Translations under genes and position numbers: made by a program
The notes under the pieces: generated by a model
What the model was told of the DNA's origin: nothing
Databases searched by the model: none
The model's input: only the letters and a program-made list of their open reading frames with translations
Part shown: positions 54,492 to 64,000 of the stretch, piece after piece
Layout of the letters: each line of letters begins with the position of its first letter
Numbering within the stretch: position 1 is the stretch's first letter
Assembly: GCA_902729315.2 (NCBI GenBank)
Contig: LR746267.1
Coordinates: 5,023,386-5,087,385 of the forward strand
Length of the DNA stretch: 64,000 nt
Origin: Spirodela intermedia
Lineage: Eukaryota > Streptophyta > Magnoliopsida > Alismatales > Araceae
Direction of reading: 5' to 3'

Positions 54492-54528
<37 letters not shown>

Positions 54529-55053
54529 GAGCAACATCAATTTCTATGCTCCCACTTTTTTCTGATTACTTCATTGGGCTCCAATCCAACTCATCTGTTC
54601 CTTTTTATTATTATTATTTTTTTGTTTTTAAACAGATGTTTCTTGTCTGCCGGTACTGGAGAGATTGCTAAGATCATCAGGAACATCCTGCAGTGCGCCG
54701 TGGATCTCAGGGCATGCCTCAAAGCCAGCCCTACAGAGGCGGGTTTGGATGGACCAGATTCGTCGACTGTGGTTGATCGAGTCAACTTCCCCAAGGTTAT
54801 CCTTCCCCACCAACCTCCCTCACACTACTCAAGACTCTTCCTTCTGGTCCAGTCAAACCTTTTGATCAACTTAAATACCCTAAACCCACAGGCCCTGGCC
54901 GTGCAGTCGGCCTTCAAAAAGAACCTGAGGGAGCTCTACCTACACTATCTGAGGTCTCCGAAGCACAGTGAGTTCAGCCTTTGCCGTTTCTGGTGTTGCC
55001 TGGACTACAATCGCTACTACTCCAATGAAATCTCCCGGGGGACGGGTGGCTGA
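40856..55053 (+). CDS. GCP6: Gamma-tubulin complex component 6 (Spc97/Spc98 family)
   Basis: Subunit of the gamma-tubulin ring complex that nucleates microtubules at the cortex, nuclear surface and spindle. Exons: 40856-41050, 41792-42544, 44007-44189, 44843-45202, 46926-47050, 47314-48480, 49428-49569, 49670-49829, 49935-50092, 51236-51315, 53060-53159, 54342-54403, 54636-54795, 54892-55053, giving 1268 aa. The start has PWVPPKTWESIPSESG, as in plant GCP6. The N-terminal GCP domain spans about 66-500, with FLLRKF, SEITLLEVYLHTRELRT and GADLLTYLYVQL. The C-terminal gamma-tubulin-binding half (about 920-1260) has LRRYYFMELADWADSF and VDWPISIIVT. Between them about 400 residues, mostly from the 1.17 kb exon, form a Ser-rich linker, typical of GCP6 rather than GCP2-5. 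The in-frame extension upstream of the chosen ATG has no ATG. Confidence 0.93.
41051..41791 (+). other. GCP6 intron 1
   Basis: 741 bp, AT-rich, donor GTCAGT and acceptor CCCAG. No other content is recognised. Confidence 0.7.
42545..44006 (+). other. GCP6 intron 2
   Basis: 1.5 kb. The part at about 43090-43560 has a different, less T-rich texture and could be an old inserted repeat, but I find no coding or terminal repeats to prove it. Confidence 0.5.
44190..46925 (+). other. GCP6 introns 3 and 4
   Basis: Introns of 0.65 kb and 1.7 kb on either side of exon 44843-45202. The segment at about 46140-46500 is GC-richer, but no protein or RNA signature is visible. Confidence 0.5.
48481..49427 (+). 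other. GCP6 intron 6
   Basis: 947 bp, donor CATCA|GTATCC and acceptor GTCAG|ATATGCC. It joins a split Gln codon to give LHQYAYISNF. AT-rich, with nothing else seen. Confidence 0.65.
50093..53059 (+). other. GCP6 introns 9 and 10
   Basis: Introns of 1.1 and 1.7 kb around the 80-nt exon 51236-51315. A C-run lies at about 50704-50717. No other features are recognised. Confidence 0.6.
53160..54341 (+). other. GCP6 intron 11 with less AT-rich insert-like segment
   Basis: The stretch at about 53370-54010 is GC-richer than neighbouring introns. On the minus strand it gives a short open run containing DKQIDEISSKISMVSQEQA that I do not recognise. It also contains an inverted copy of part of the preceding exon (53520-53536). 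Confidence 0.4.
54494..54526. repeat. (AT)n microsatellite in GCP6 intron 12
   Basis: About 16 AT repeats. Confidence 0.9.
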
Positions 55054-55076
55054 GGGATTTAGTAGGGTATGGGCCG

Positions 55077-55124
55077 TCTTCTTCTTCTTCTTCTTCTTCT
55101 TCTTCTTCTTTCTCTTCTTCTTCG
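55077..55124. repeat. (CTT)n microsatellite just after the GCP6 stop
   Basis: An almost pure CTT run starting 24 bp after the stop codon, so probably in the 3' UTR. Confidence 0.9.
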
Positions 55125-56429
55125 ATAGTGTTTTGCAGGGTTGACTGGGCCCAATCCGGAATCAGCTGCAGCCAGTCCAATCCAGCTAATCGGTCCCTAC
55201 TTGAGTTTATCTATTTTTTTTAAAAAAACTAACGTGACATAAAAGTCTGTGTGCATATGCTTCTAAAATAGTGTAAATCAAGTCTAACACGACATTAGTG
55301 TTTGGGGGGCCATCATCACTTTATAGGTGGAAGGCACCTTGTCCCAGAGGTTAAGTTGAGGAAAACACTTATGAATGATGCCAGCAAGCTCTCATGTTGC
55401 ATATAGTTGGCATCATTTAATGTGGAGTTTTATGCTCTTGATTGTGTGCTGATGATATTACTTTGATTGTACCAAAATGGTCAAGCTTTAAATATTTATT
55501 ATATTTATTGAATTCATAAATCGAATTCAATGTGGATAAAATGCAATGAAAACACATTGAATTTGCAAGTGCCCACTATTACTCTAATTATCTCTACCCA
55601 TCACCAAGAGAACTCAGCTTGAAAAGCTTGAAAATTCATCAAGTCCTTTCCAAAACCTCTCTCCACCTTAGATTTTTTTTCTTGATCTTTATCTAAAAAT
55701 ATGTCAACATTGTCTCCAAATTGGGAATTTTCTTCATTCATTTCACCACTCAAAATGGAGTATGAATGATGAAAGGAACATGAATGGTGTGGTATAAAAT
55801 GTTGGCCTCTTTGTTTGTTGTTGACTTATATTAACATGGCCCATAAAGCCTTGACATGTTCTTATGGTGATGTGACCATAAATTACTACATTTTTCTAAA
55901 TATTTTGATAATTTGAAATTAGTAAAAATTGTTTGAAAATCTCTTCTTCCACTCCTAAATAAATGTTTCAAATTTTAACTTCATCTTTAATTTCCCATCA
56001 ATTGTAAAATAATTCTCAATATTGTGAACCATATAAAATCATGTTAGTACAAGATTAAAAATCAAAAATATATTCACATTGTATAAATTATTAAAATTAT
56101 TGAATTAATCATAAATTTGTCACATAATTCCCAAACTATTAATAACATGTTTAACCTTTAATAAGTTATATTTTATATTAATTTAATTTAATCTTATTTA
56201 CAATATAAAAGTAAAGGATTATTGGGCAATAATCTAACTTATAGTTGTAATTCACTTAAAAATCAATTGAGGTTGGGTGGTAGGTATTGATTGAGGAGAC
56301 TCTTTTACTCATAGGTGATTTTGTAATTGAGAATGGTAGAAAACTAAATAAATAATCATGAAGTTGAGTGGCTTTAACTTGTAAGAAATATAATCAATTT
56401 TAGTGATGACAAGATAGAGATCAAAGTAT

Positions 56430-56500
56430 TTAAGAGTTAACTCTTCATTTTGATAAAAATCAGATCACCGACCTCAAATTGAATGTTGTGATTTTTTCAG
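56430..56500 (-). pseudogene. Gypsy integrase C-terminal remnant
   Basis: The minus strand gives NIQFEVGDLIFIKMKS, matching the 'DLEFQVGDKVFLKVSP' stretch that follows the integrase core in gypsy elements. It lies 1.5 kb downstream of RT in element orientation, as expected. Confidence 0.7.
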
Positions 56501-57774
56501 TATCTACAAAATCTTCATATGCAACTGGCTTGAAAATGTATTATTTTAACTCAACAAATCTGATGTTTTAGTTCTACAATTATTCATCAAATAAGGTGAT
56601 TGTAGTCTATTTGATATCATAACAAATTAGGTATGAAAGATCTCATTCATAGATGACTTGGAAGAGGATAATTTTAAAAGTTATAAAATGTGGTATTATT
56701 CTAATTTCTAAAATGTAAGTTTGTTATATGAAAATACTTTAAGTAATTATTGAACACCTTAAATTGGATGTTCATTTGTAATTTTCAATTATCTTAAAAG
56801 GCTTAAATAACTCAATCTAAAAGTGACTAAAAAATATATGTCACAATTTCTAATAGTTGAATGAGAAAAATTATCCACCTAATAGACTATCATAATATTC
56901 TTTAACGAGTCACCTTTTTACCTTGGCTGATCGTAATCATACTATATTTAGACCAATTCACCTTATAGTGTTCATTGCCTTATAATATACACTAAAATTT
57001 TAAATCTTCTTATACTTCTTGAAGTAGATGTTGTGTTATATGGATTCTCAGTAGGCTTATGGTAATAACATTTACTATTCAGAAGTAAGGTAAATATGAT
57101 AAAATGTCATATCATATGATTTTCAGCTCCTATCTTATATTAGATTGAAAAGTAGTATCCTAATAGTTTCATTAGCTGTCTTTGATACTTTATCACTAGT
57201 TATTAAGTTAGAAATATTTTTAATATGAGTAACTCAACATAAATAATAAAATAGTGTTCCAACAAGCCATCTAGAAATGTTCACAACTATTGATTTTTTT
57301 TTAGATTGGTTAAAAGGTATTTTTAGAAGAAAGGATTAAGTTAAAATAAGCTATGGGTATATAATGTTATATTAGAGCAACCCTAAGTTTAGTACTAGAT
57401 TAATCTATCTTTAACTTAAGTATCAAGAAAAACTAGAGAATATTAATATCAATATGATGACCATTGGTCTTGAGTTTGTGAAAAACATCATCCACAAGTT
57501 GCATTTAGTTAGAGTCTTTTTTGAGTAATTGAGAGAGTGATCAAAAAATTATGTCACAATTTACCTTTAATTTTTTATAGTACCTTATTAGCATGAGAGA
57601 GAGTGGAGTTGATGAAGGTTGGAAGCAATCAACTAATTCAACATGATGACTACCTTCTCTCAATTTATTTTGATTACTTCAATTGATTCTAACTATTTAA
57701 GAATTCAATCTTATACTTGTCAAATAGACATTTCTATCTATTAATATCAAGGATCTCTTACAGATATATTTCAT

Positions 57775-58070
57775 GAGTGAATAAGTCATTCTTATAAATT
57801 AAGATATCATTTCAAAATATAAGTATCTCCAAAGATTAAAAAATAGTCAATCAAGAAGGTGGTAAGACTCTTGCGGAGTTCCCCAATAGCATAGAGTTTG
57901 GGAAGCTCAAACCCAATCAAGATCTGAAACATAAAAGGTATGGTTCATTAAAGATAAAATTTTGTTATGATATTTTTTAATCCAAATGACATTACTAAGA
58001 ATTCACAATGACCTTGATTCATATTGAAACTTATTTTGTATATCTTCTTCCTTCATGTAAATTTAGTGAT
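57775..58070 (-). pseudogene. Gypsy reverse transcriptase remnant
   Basis: On the minus strand GYH-stop-IYMKEEDIQ (about 58030-58070) matches the gypsy motif GYHQIRMKEEDI with one CAA to TAA change. After a frameshift comes GHCEFLVMSFGLKN (about 57972-58013), matching GHYEFLVMPFGLTN. Further on NDILIYKND (about 57780-57830) corresponds to the catalytic DDILIYSK, with the first Asp of the DD pair read as Asn. Inactive. Confidence 0.8.
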
Positions 58071-58919
58071 AGCCTTACTTCAATTTTTTTCTTGATTATT
58101 TAAGTTAGGCCCAATTATGGGCTTAATAAAAATCAAATGATCGTCACTATACATTTGTTTTGTCATAGCTTTTCAATCTTATATTTTTTAGAGTGAAAGT
58201 AGGGCCTAACATTGACTAGTGTCACTCTTTTATTTCCATGGTGACTCTTGACAAAATGTTTTACATCTTATAGTCATGTGATTGAAGTTTAATCGTCAAT
58301 CTCTTTGATTCTATGTCGACTTTCTAACTAATTATTAAAGTTAAAGTTATTAAAGTTATTAAAGTTGTTATGTCAACCCTTTTGTAATAAAATCATAGCT
58401 TATTTCACAACTAATCAATTTCATTCATCTCTCACCTTAGTTATATTTTTATCTTCATTGTTCCTACTTTGATTAGGTCTATGACATAATTCTTAGAAAG
58501 TTTAACATGAGTCTAACCTTACTTCTTCTTGTGGTTTAATGAGTTCTTTTGTTGACGTAATCTCTTCAAATGATTCTTATATTAAGATAAGTTGTAATTA
58601 TGTAGAGCCCTTTTATGTGTTATTTTAAGAATTTTAACTTGATTAAGGTCAATTCTCTTTTAATTTTTATGCTCTTATAACTCACATCAATGACATTTCA
58701 TTGAGTTGAGCATTGAAAACAAACACTTGTCATATTATTGTGTGGTGAGACTAAAAGTTTTGACTTCCTCTCTAGTCATGAAAGAGTTAATCCTTCCTTA
58801 AACCTATGATCTAATTGACCATAATTTTGTAAATTCTATGATTTTTTAAATGGCTATATTTATTTTTTCAATAACATAGAAGGTGTCAATGATGTTGTTT
58901 AATCCTTATAGTTTCAACA

Positions 58920-59180
58920 ACTTAATTTCTTCTCTAATATCTAATTTTCAGCCTTTTAAAATGTCACTTCTAACCCCCTTTTTGAAAGACCTTCAACCAT
59001 TTACGAGATAAGTTAAAAGGCTCTTTGGTACTTACTAATAATTCAATTTCACTTGATATCAAGAAAGTCTCCCAAGAACCCACCATTTGAGTGAACTTAA
59101 ACATTTTCGTTATTTATTGCTTAATGTCTTACCAATTCTTGAAGGGTTCTCTCACATTGAACCACCTAATCCCTTCAAAA
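58920..59180 (-). pseudogene. Gag-like remnant
   Basis: The minus strand gives fragments like F-NGLK-GVRSDILK and IREEIKLLKL. These recall the gypsy gag stretch 'F..GL...I...V....P.TL..A'. The match is loose. Confidence 0.35.
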
Positions 59181-59399
59181 TGCATTTATGTCAATCTTAT
59201 TTTATTCTTTTTATAATACTTTGCATCATGAAATATAATGTAACTTGAAAGATCTTTCTATCTCTTCCTCTAGATGAAGCACCTATGAATGAGGTTAAAT
59301 TCATGCACAATAAGAGAGATTCATCATTTTTCTTTTGGAATAAAATGTGACTACTATATATAGATATAATTCATCAAGATATACAAATATTATCTCATA

Positions 59400-61670
59400 T
59401 AACATTTTAGTGAGGGAAAATACAAGGCATGAGTTCAATGTTATGGTATGTCTTGTATTGAGGGGGTGGAAATAATGTCAAATGTGCATCTAGCATCATG
59501 TTTTAGAATTTCATTAAAACTTATATTACTTTTAATGAGAGTTATTTCTAATTTTCATCCATACTATTATTAAGTAGGTGCTCATGATTATGCATCCAAA
59601 TCTTACATACACACACATCACCAATTGATGTCATACACATACTTTCTTTAATGTAGGTATGGACCACATGCACTTGTTATAATGAAGTCAAATGTTGTAC
59701 CTATCGTGATACAAGTTATTATTATGTGAACACTCATAGTATGCAACCAATTTATATGGCCAAAATATGTTTCCTTACAAATGTGGCATTAATAGCCTCA
59801 CATACATGCTTGCAATAATATACATGTGCACTACATGCATATTCATTGTGTATGCTCTAATGCAACATATGCTTGTTGTATTTTTAACAAACAACACACT
59901 TACCTCTACAAATTTAACCCTTAATGAGGTCGTCTTTTTATTTTTTAAAAATCTTGAGATTTTTTTTTTCTATTTGTAAGTCATCACATAGTTTAAGTTA
60001 TCTGACTTCTATCTCAAAATAAGTATGGCCTTAACCCCTTTGACAAAAATGTTGTGTCACCATGAAAAAACCTCAACTTGAGTTTGGATAAAAAATTATA
60101 TATTTAGGATAGTATCACAATCATCTATTAAAAGTATCATGAAGTTCATTACATTCTTACATGTTTAAATATGTAATTAGACTTTATAAAAAATATTGGT
60201 CAAGATACATGTCATTAGGTTGACAATCTTAATATAAACATGTCATCATGATTGTGTCAAATTAGATTATAATTATTATTTCTCAATGATGAAATTGTGG
60301 ATTATATTATTGTTGATCATTATGGTTATCAATCGATTATAGATGTTGACTACAAGGTAAACTACTTTGAACTTATTTTCTATATTGGACTCTCCACATC
60401 ATCATAGTATACTTATTAGTTAAAGGGAGTTGCATATAATATTACTATTCTTCATTAATAGTTATCTCATTATTAAGGTATCTTGTGTACTCCCTACTAG
60501 TTCATGTTGAGTAGTCCTTGGTTTAATAGATACCTTCAAAAATATAAAATTTACTATTTGACATGTCATCTTGTAGTACTATCACTTTATACACAACTTG
60601 TCACAAGTTTACTAATAATTTTTTTCTTAGTACTCACCTCAACTAATGTTACTTTGACAATGTTGGTTGAGGTTTTCTCAACTTTTGATGGGTGCATTAA
60701 AGTTTATTGTGATGAGGTTTCTATAATTCAATATGATTAATTTATATCTTCATTAGCCTTGTAACTCTACTTGTGTCTGACCTTAGAGGTATACCATAAA
60801 TTGAAGAGTTTACCCTCATTAAACATGTTCATTATGTCAAAGAAAAGTGAAGCAAACCACCTTACATAATCTCAAATGACATGATTCGTCATAACATCTA
60901 TTAATCATAATGAATTAATTCAATTCTTTTATTAAAAATATTCTACATTCACCACCATAATTTGACATTACATGGATGTACTTTCTAATTCTAAAGTGTG
61001 CATCATTTAGAGCAAATGATTACAACCCAATATAAAATTCTAAATTTTATTGGCATTATATGTGCCGATTAATGCCTTCAGCTTGAAGAACTTTTGACAC
61101 ATTGTTATATTTGTTAATAATAGATCCACCAATGTGCACTTCAACAGCATGACATTTAGAACAAGAGCCTATACTAAGTGAGCAATGACTTGATGTTGTT
61201 CACATCCACCTACACATCTTCCAATCACTCCTCCATAGTTTAGATGCAATCCTTCCTAAGCTCCATGAAGATAGCAATCAAAGTGACATGCCCATCTAAG
61301 CAAGCAACCCTCTGCATATGTGTGACACTCTCACTTTGATATCCCTTATCTAGCTCTAATATACTAAATTATCAACAGGGTTTGACTAAGTCTACTCACT
61401 TTGCTCTCTCATGCCTACTTCATCCTCTGGTCAGCCACCATTATGCAGAAACACACAATGAATTCTATGATTATATTCTACAATTAGAATGGCATCTCTT
61501 CTCTTGATGTCGTTTCTTTTAGAGGAGATCACTCTTACATCCTTGTACCTGATCTCATAAGTTATGGAATGATGTTATTCACCACATCATAATCACCTCC
61601 ACACAAGATGAGGAGATACACCCATGTCTGGTAATTACCTCCCACCTCATAATTATACATGCTGAACCCC
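59400..61670. other. AT-rich intergenic DNA without recognised genes
   Basis: Only short chance reading frames. It may include the 5' end of the gypsy element or further old repeats, but I see no matching terminal repeats. Confidence 0.5.
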
Positions 61671-61673
61671 TAC

Positions 61674-61722
61674 TCTCTCCCTCTCTCTGTCTGTCTGTCT
61701 CTCTCTCTCTCTCCCTCTAGCT
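61674..61722. repeat. CT/CTGT microsatellite upstream of the RRM gene
   Basis: A CT-rich run with a few CTGT units. The DNA turns GC-rich just after it, towards the start of the next gene. Confidence 0.8.
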
Positions 61723-61729
61723 CTCAGTG

Positions 61730-62033
61730 TATCCACTGAGTGGGTTATACCGCCAGGCTGGCAGTCTGCACGCGTTGCTGTCTGCTAAAAGAGATTGACG
61801 CGGCATTTGAGTCGTTGTTTCCGCGGATGGAGGGGCATTTGAGTAACTTCATCTGTGGATCCCTGCTGGCATTTTCGCAGTTAAGTGGCGGGCGGTGGTG
61901 AGTCTTTGTGGGTCTCCACCTCGAGCTTCGCTGTCTCCGGAAGAGGCGGAGGAAAGGGAGAAGAAGGGGGCGGACGGAGGAGAGGAAGGGGAGAGTGAGC
62001 GGCGGTTTGGCGGCCTCTCCTCCTCAGAGGAAC
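61730..62033 (+). promoter_or_regulatory. Promoter / 5' UTR of the RRM gene
   Basis: GC-rich, GGA-rich stretch before the start codon at 62034. The role is inferred from position. No TATA box is evident. Confidence 0.4.
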
Positions 62034-62639
62034 ATGCAGGTGAGTGGTGGGATTGGAGGGAGAGGGGTTGGAGTTCTGCAGATCGTTGTGCCGCTCGCAG
62101 ATTGTGAGCTGTGGTTTTCTGTATTCTTATTTTCTCTTTGTTGATGGCTTGCTGGTGGTTCTTTCAGACGAGGACGGTTGAAGTCGGCAACATTTCGGAA
62201 CTTGCAGGGGAGAGAGAGGTCGCCGAGTTCTTCTCCTTCTCCGGCGAGATCGAGCGCGTCGAGATTGTGCGACGGTATAAAAGTCTCACTCACAGCGGGC
62301 CTTCTCTTCTCCTCATCCTGTTTGCGGTCTGGGGGTTGTAATCTCTTCCTTTTCTGTCATCGGGGTGAATTTTTGTGCCTCTGTGGCACTGTGCGGGGAT
62401 TTTTTGTGGTGATTTTTTTTTAACAGATCACATGCCTCATTGCCGACGGGGTATCTGACGGGGTACTTTTGATAATTGTTTTTCCTCTCTGATTTATTAG
62501 CTACTTGCGTTTTAAATCTTTGTTGCAATGTGTTCGGTTAAGCTTCCTTGTTTAAATGTGCAGTGACTTGGGGAAGTTGGGGACCGCGTTCGTCACCTTC
62601 AAAGATCCCAAGGCCCTTGAAATTGCATTGCTTCTATCG
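62034..62639 (+). CDS. RRM protein, BPA1 (binding partner of ACD11)-like, 3'-partial
   Basis: Exons 62034-62039 (only Met-Gln), 62168-62274 and 62564-62639 join in frame. The RNA-recognition motif begins TRTVEVGNISELAGEREV, followed by EFFSFSGEIERVEI and, in the third exon, GTAFVTFKDPKALEIALLLS. The EFFSFSG-I and AFVTFKD--ALE-ALLLSG pattern is that of the plant BPA1/BPL family, single-RRM proteins named for binding the sphingolipid-transfer protein ACD11. The exon ends at the TCG of LLLS, before the usual GATI continuation. I find no later exon before the right edge, so the rest lies in or beyond a long intron. The RRM call is firm; the exact subfamily is less so. Confidence 0.8.
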
Positions 62640-64000
62640 GTATTTCCTCAACATCCGCAGCATTTATTTCACCATGGATAGATGTACTCAGCCTCCAGAA
62701 GATATCTTACAGAATTGCAATAATATGTGAGATTTTTCATTGACAACTAAAGCTGTTATTGTCTAAACTCTCCTGTAACCGTGTTATCATCAATTTGATT
62801 CGTCAACTTTCGAGTATCTAAGAAAACTAACGGGATGATGAAAGTTTAAGCTGTCGCCAGAATGCTGGCTTTCCATCATTGGCCCTTTTGTGATCAGGTT
62901 CAGAGTGACTGACTCGCCGTGAGCCTGGAGGGCTTATTCATTTGAGAAGAATTAAAGCATCTCCATATTATTGGAAACCATGGAATTAGAAATCGCGGAT
63001 GTTTTCTTGAGGGTTGTTTCTGCTTAGCCCCAATGGGTATCAGGTTAGTAGTTATGGAGGTGAGCTGGAAGTGAAGTGGTGGTTTTAGTCATGAGGGAAC
63101 GAGGCCACTTGTGGGGATGAGTTGCCCATTGTTTTCTTTGGGACTCTAGACAGAGGAATACAGAAATCGAAGAAGGCAACTTCCCTAAAGCCAGGATTCT
63201 CATTTTGGATATTTATCTTTCCATTCTCTTCTTGTTGCCGTTGTTTAGTAACGTTTTCCTATGATCTTTGTAAAAGTGGCAGATACCTGTACTTCTGGCC
63301 AACATAGAATTTCAGTACTCTTTCTAAAATTCTTGCAGTATTCTAAGGAGACAGGTTGTGAACTGAGAATGAGGTAAGATGGATGCCTTTTTGTCGTGTC
63401 TAAATAAGGAACATTATCGTGCACCGTGCATGTCATTTCAGATTTAAGGAGATTGGAACCTGTTAGTTTCTTGACATTCCCGAGTGAGGAAGCAAGATAT
63501 GCGACTGACTCTCTGAGAAGAAAGTCGTGGAATTCCTTTGGGATATGGATACCAATTTGAGGGATAACAGAGTGCCCAGTTCGATTTACTTTTTTACTTT
63601 TTCCTTCTCTTTCAGGAATTTTTGGCGTGCCATTGGGTTTCAGTATGCATTTTTCATCGAAAGGTTGGTCTTTACTGTGGAATAAGAAACAGACAGAGTG
63701 TTTGGTTGTTTAGAATCGGTCACTTTATTTCAAGAGTTCAGGCGCCAATGTCAGAGGAGAGGTGGATGTAAAGGATTGCTTTTTGGCTGCTGTTAGTCTC
63801 ATGTCTGTGTCTATTCTAGGAAGATACTTTGAGTTCGTGAATGGATTGCTACTTTCCATTTCAGTTGTCGTTCAGTGTTCTGTCCTGAAGACACCTTCAT
63901 ATAACTTTCAGCGGTAATTCTCTTTTCTGTGGAGGATCAGCCAGTTTCTTTCTACGTAAGATACATTTAAGTGTTTGCTAAGGTGAACTACTTTTTGGTG
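62640..64000 (+). other. Intron of the RRM gene running to the window edge
   Basis: Begins GTATTTCC after the third exon. No exon matching the continuation of the RRM is seen in the remaining 1.36 kb. Confidence 0.55.

Larger units (their letters stand above)
55300..59400 (-). mobile_element. Decayed Ty3/gypsy retrotransposon
   Basis: AT-rich DNA whose minus strand carries gypsy remnants in the correct order: a gag-like piece, then reverse transcriptase, then the integrase C-terminal end. Stops and frameshifts are frequent and no intact frame remains. I could not identify LTRs, PBS or target duplications, so the borders are rough. Confidence 0.65.

Noticed and set aside
62111-62341. Longer frame running through the RRM exon 62168-62274
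   Set aside because: It reads intron on both sides of the real exon. Splice sites and RRM continuity at 62564 favour the three-exon model.

Overview
This window is nuclear DNA from a flowering plant. Four large intron-rich genes plus the start of a fifth lie on the + strand, and every intron I could place follows the GT-AG rule. The encoded proteins are recognisably plant versions. Long (GA)n/(CT)n microsatellites and two badly decayed LTR retrotransposons fill the gene-poor stretches. I cannot name the species; nothing I saw separates monocot from magnoliid or eudicot with confidence.

Layout: (1) 1-12262, the last 713 codons of a UBP12/UBP13-type ubiquitin-specific protease (23 exons), entering from the left edge inside the catalytic domain. 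(2) 12263-19205, intergenic: a probable 3' UTR, a GA-rich tandem-repeat array, and a dead Ty1/copia element (minus strand, about 13916-18802) inserted into that array. (3) 19206-23912, complete cytosolic seryl-tRNA synthetase (10 exons, 453 aa). (4) 25373-39608, MED12, the Mediator kinase-module subunit (12 exons, 2185 aa as modelled), with a short and uncertain N-terminus and upstream AUGs in its putative leader. (5) 40856-55053, gamma-tubulin complex component 6 (14 exons, 1268 aa). (6) 55054-61800, AT-rich intergenic DNA with a decayed Ty3/gypsy element on the minus strand. (7) 62034 to the right edge, first three coding exons of an RRM protein resembling the BPA1 (binding partner of ACD11) family.

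The genes act in unrelated housekeeping processes: deubiquitination, translation, transcription control and microtubule nucleation. They form no operon or pathway, and no new multi-gene system is evident. The second-look items are structural: a tandem duplication of about 340 bp in a SerRS intron, a tandem duplication of about 190 bp between MED12 and GCP6, a reconstructable empty site for the copia insertion, an inverted copy of a GCP6 exon segment inside the next intron, an unexplained antisense open stretch in a UBP12 intron, and the MED12 5' end.

Exon borders were placed by hand from splice motifs, reading phase and recalled family conservation. Total lengths are multiples of three for the three complete genes and the UBP12 fragment. 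Single borders could still be off by a few bases.
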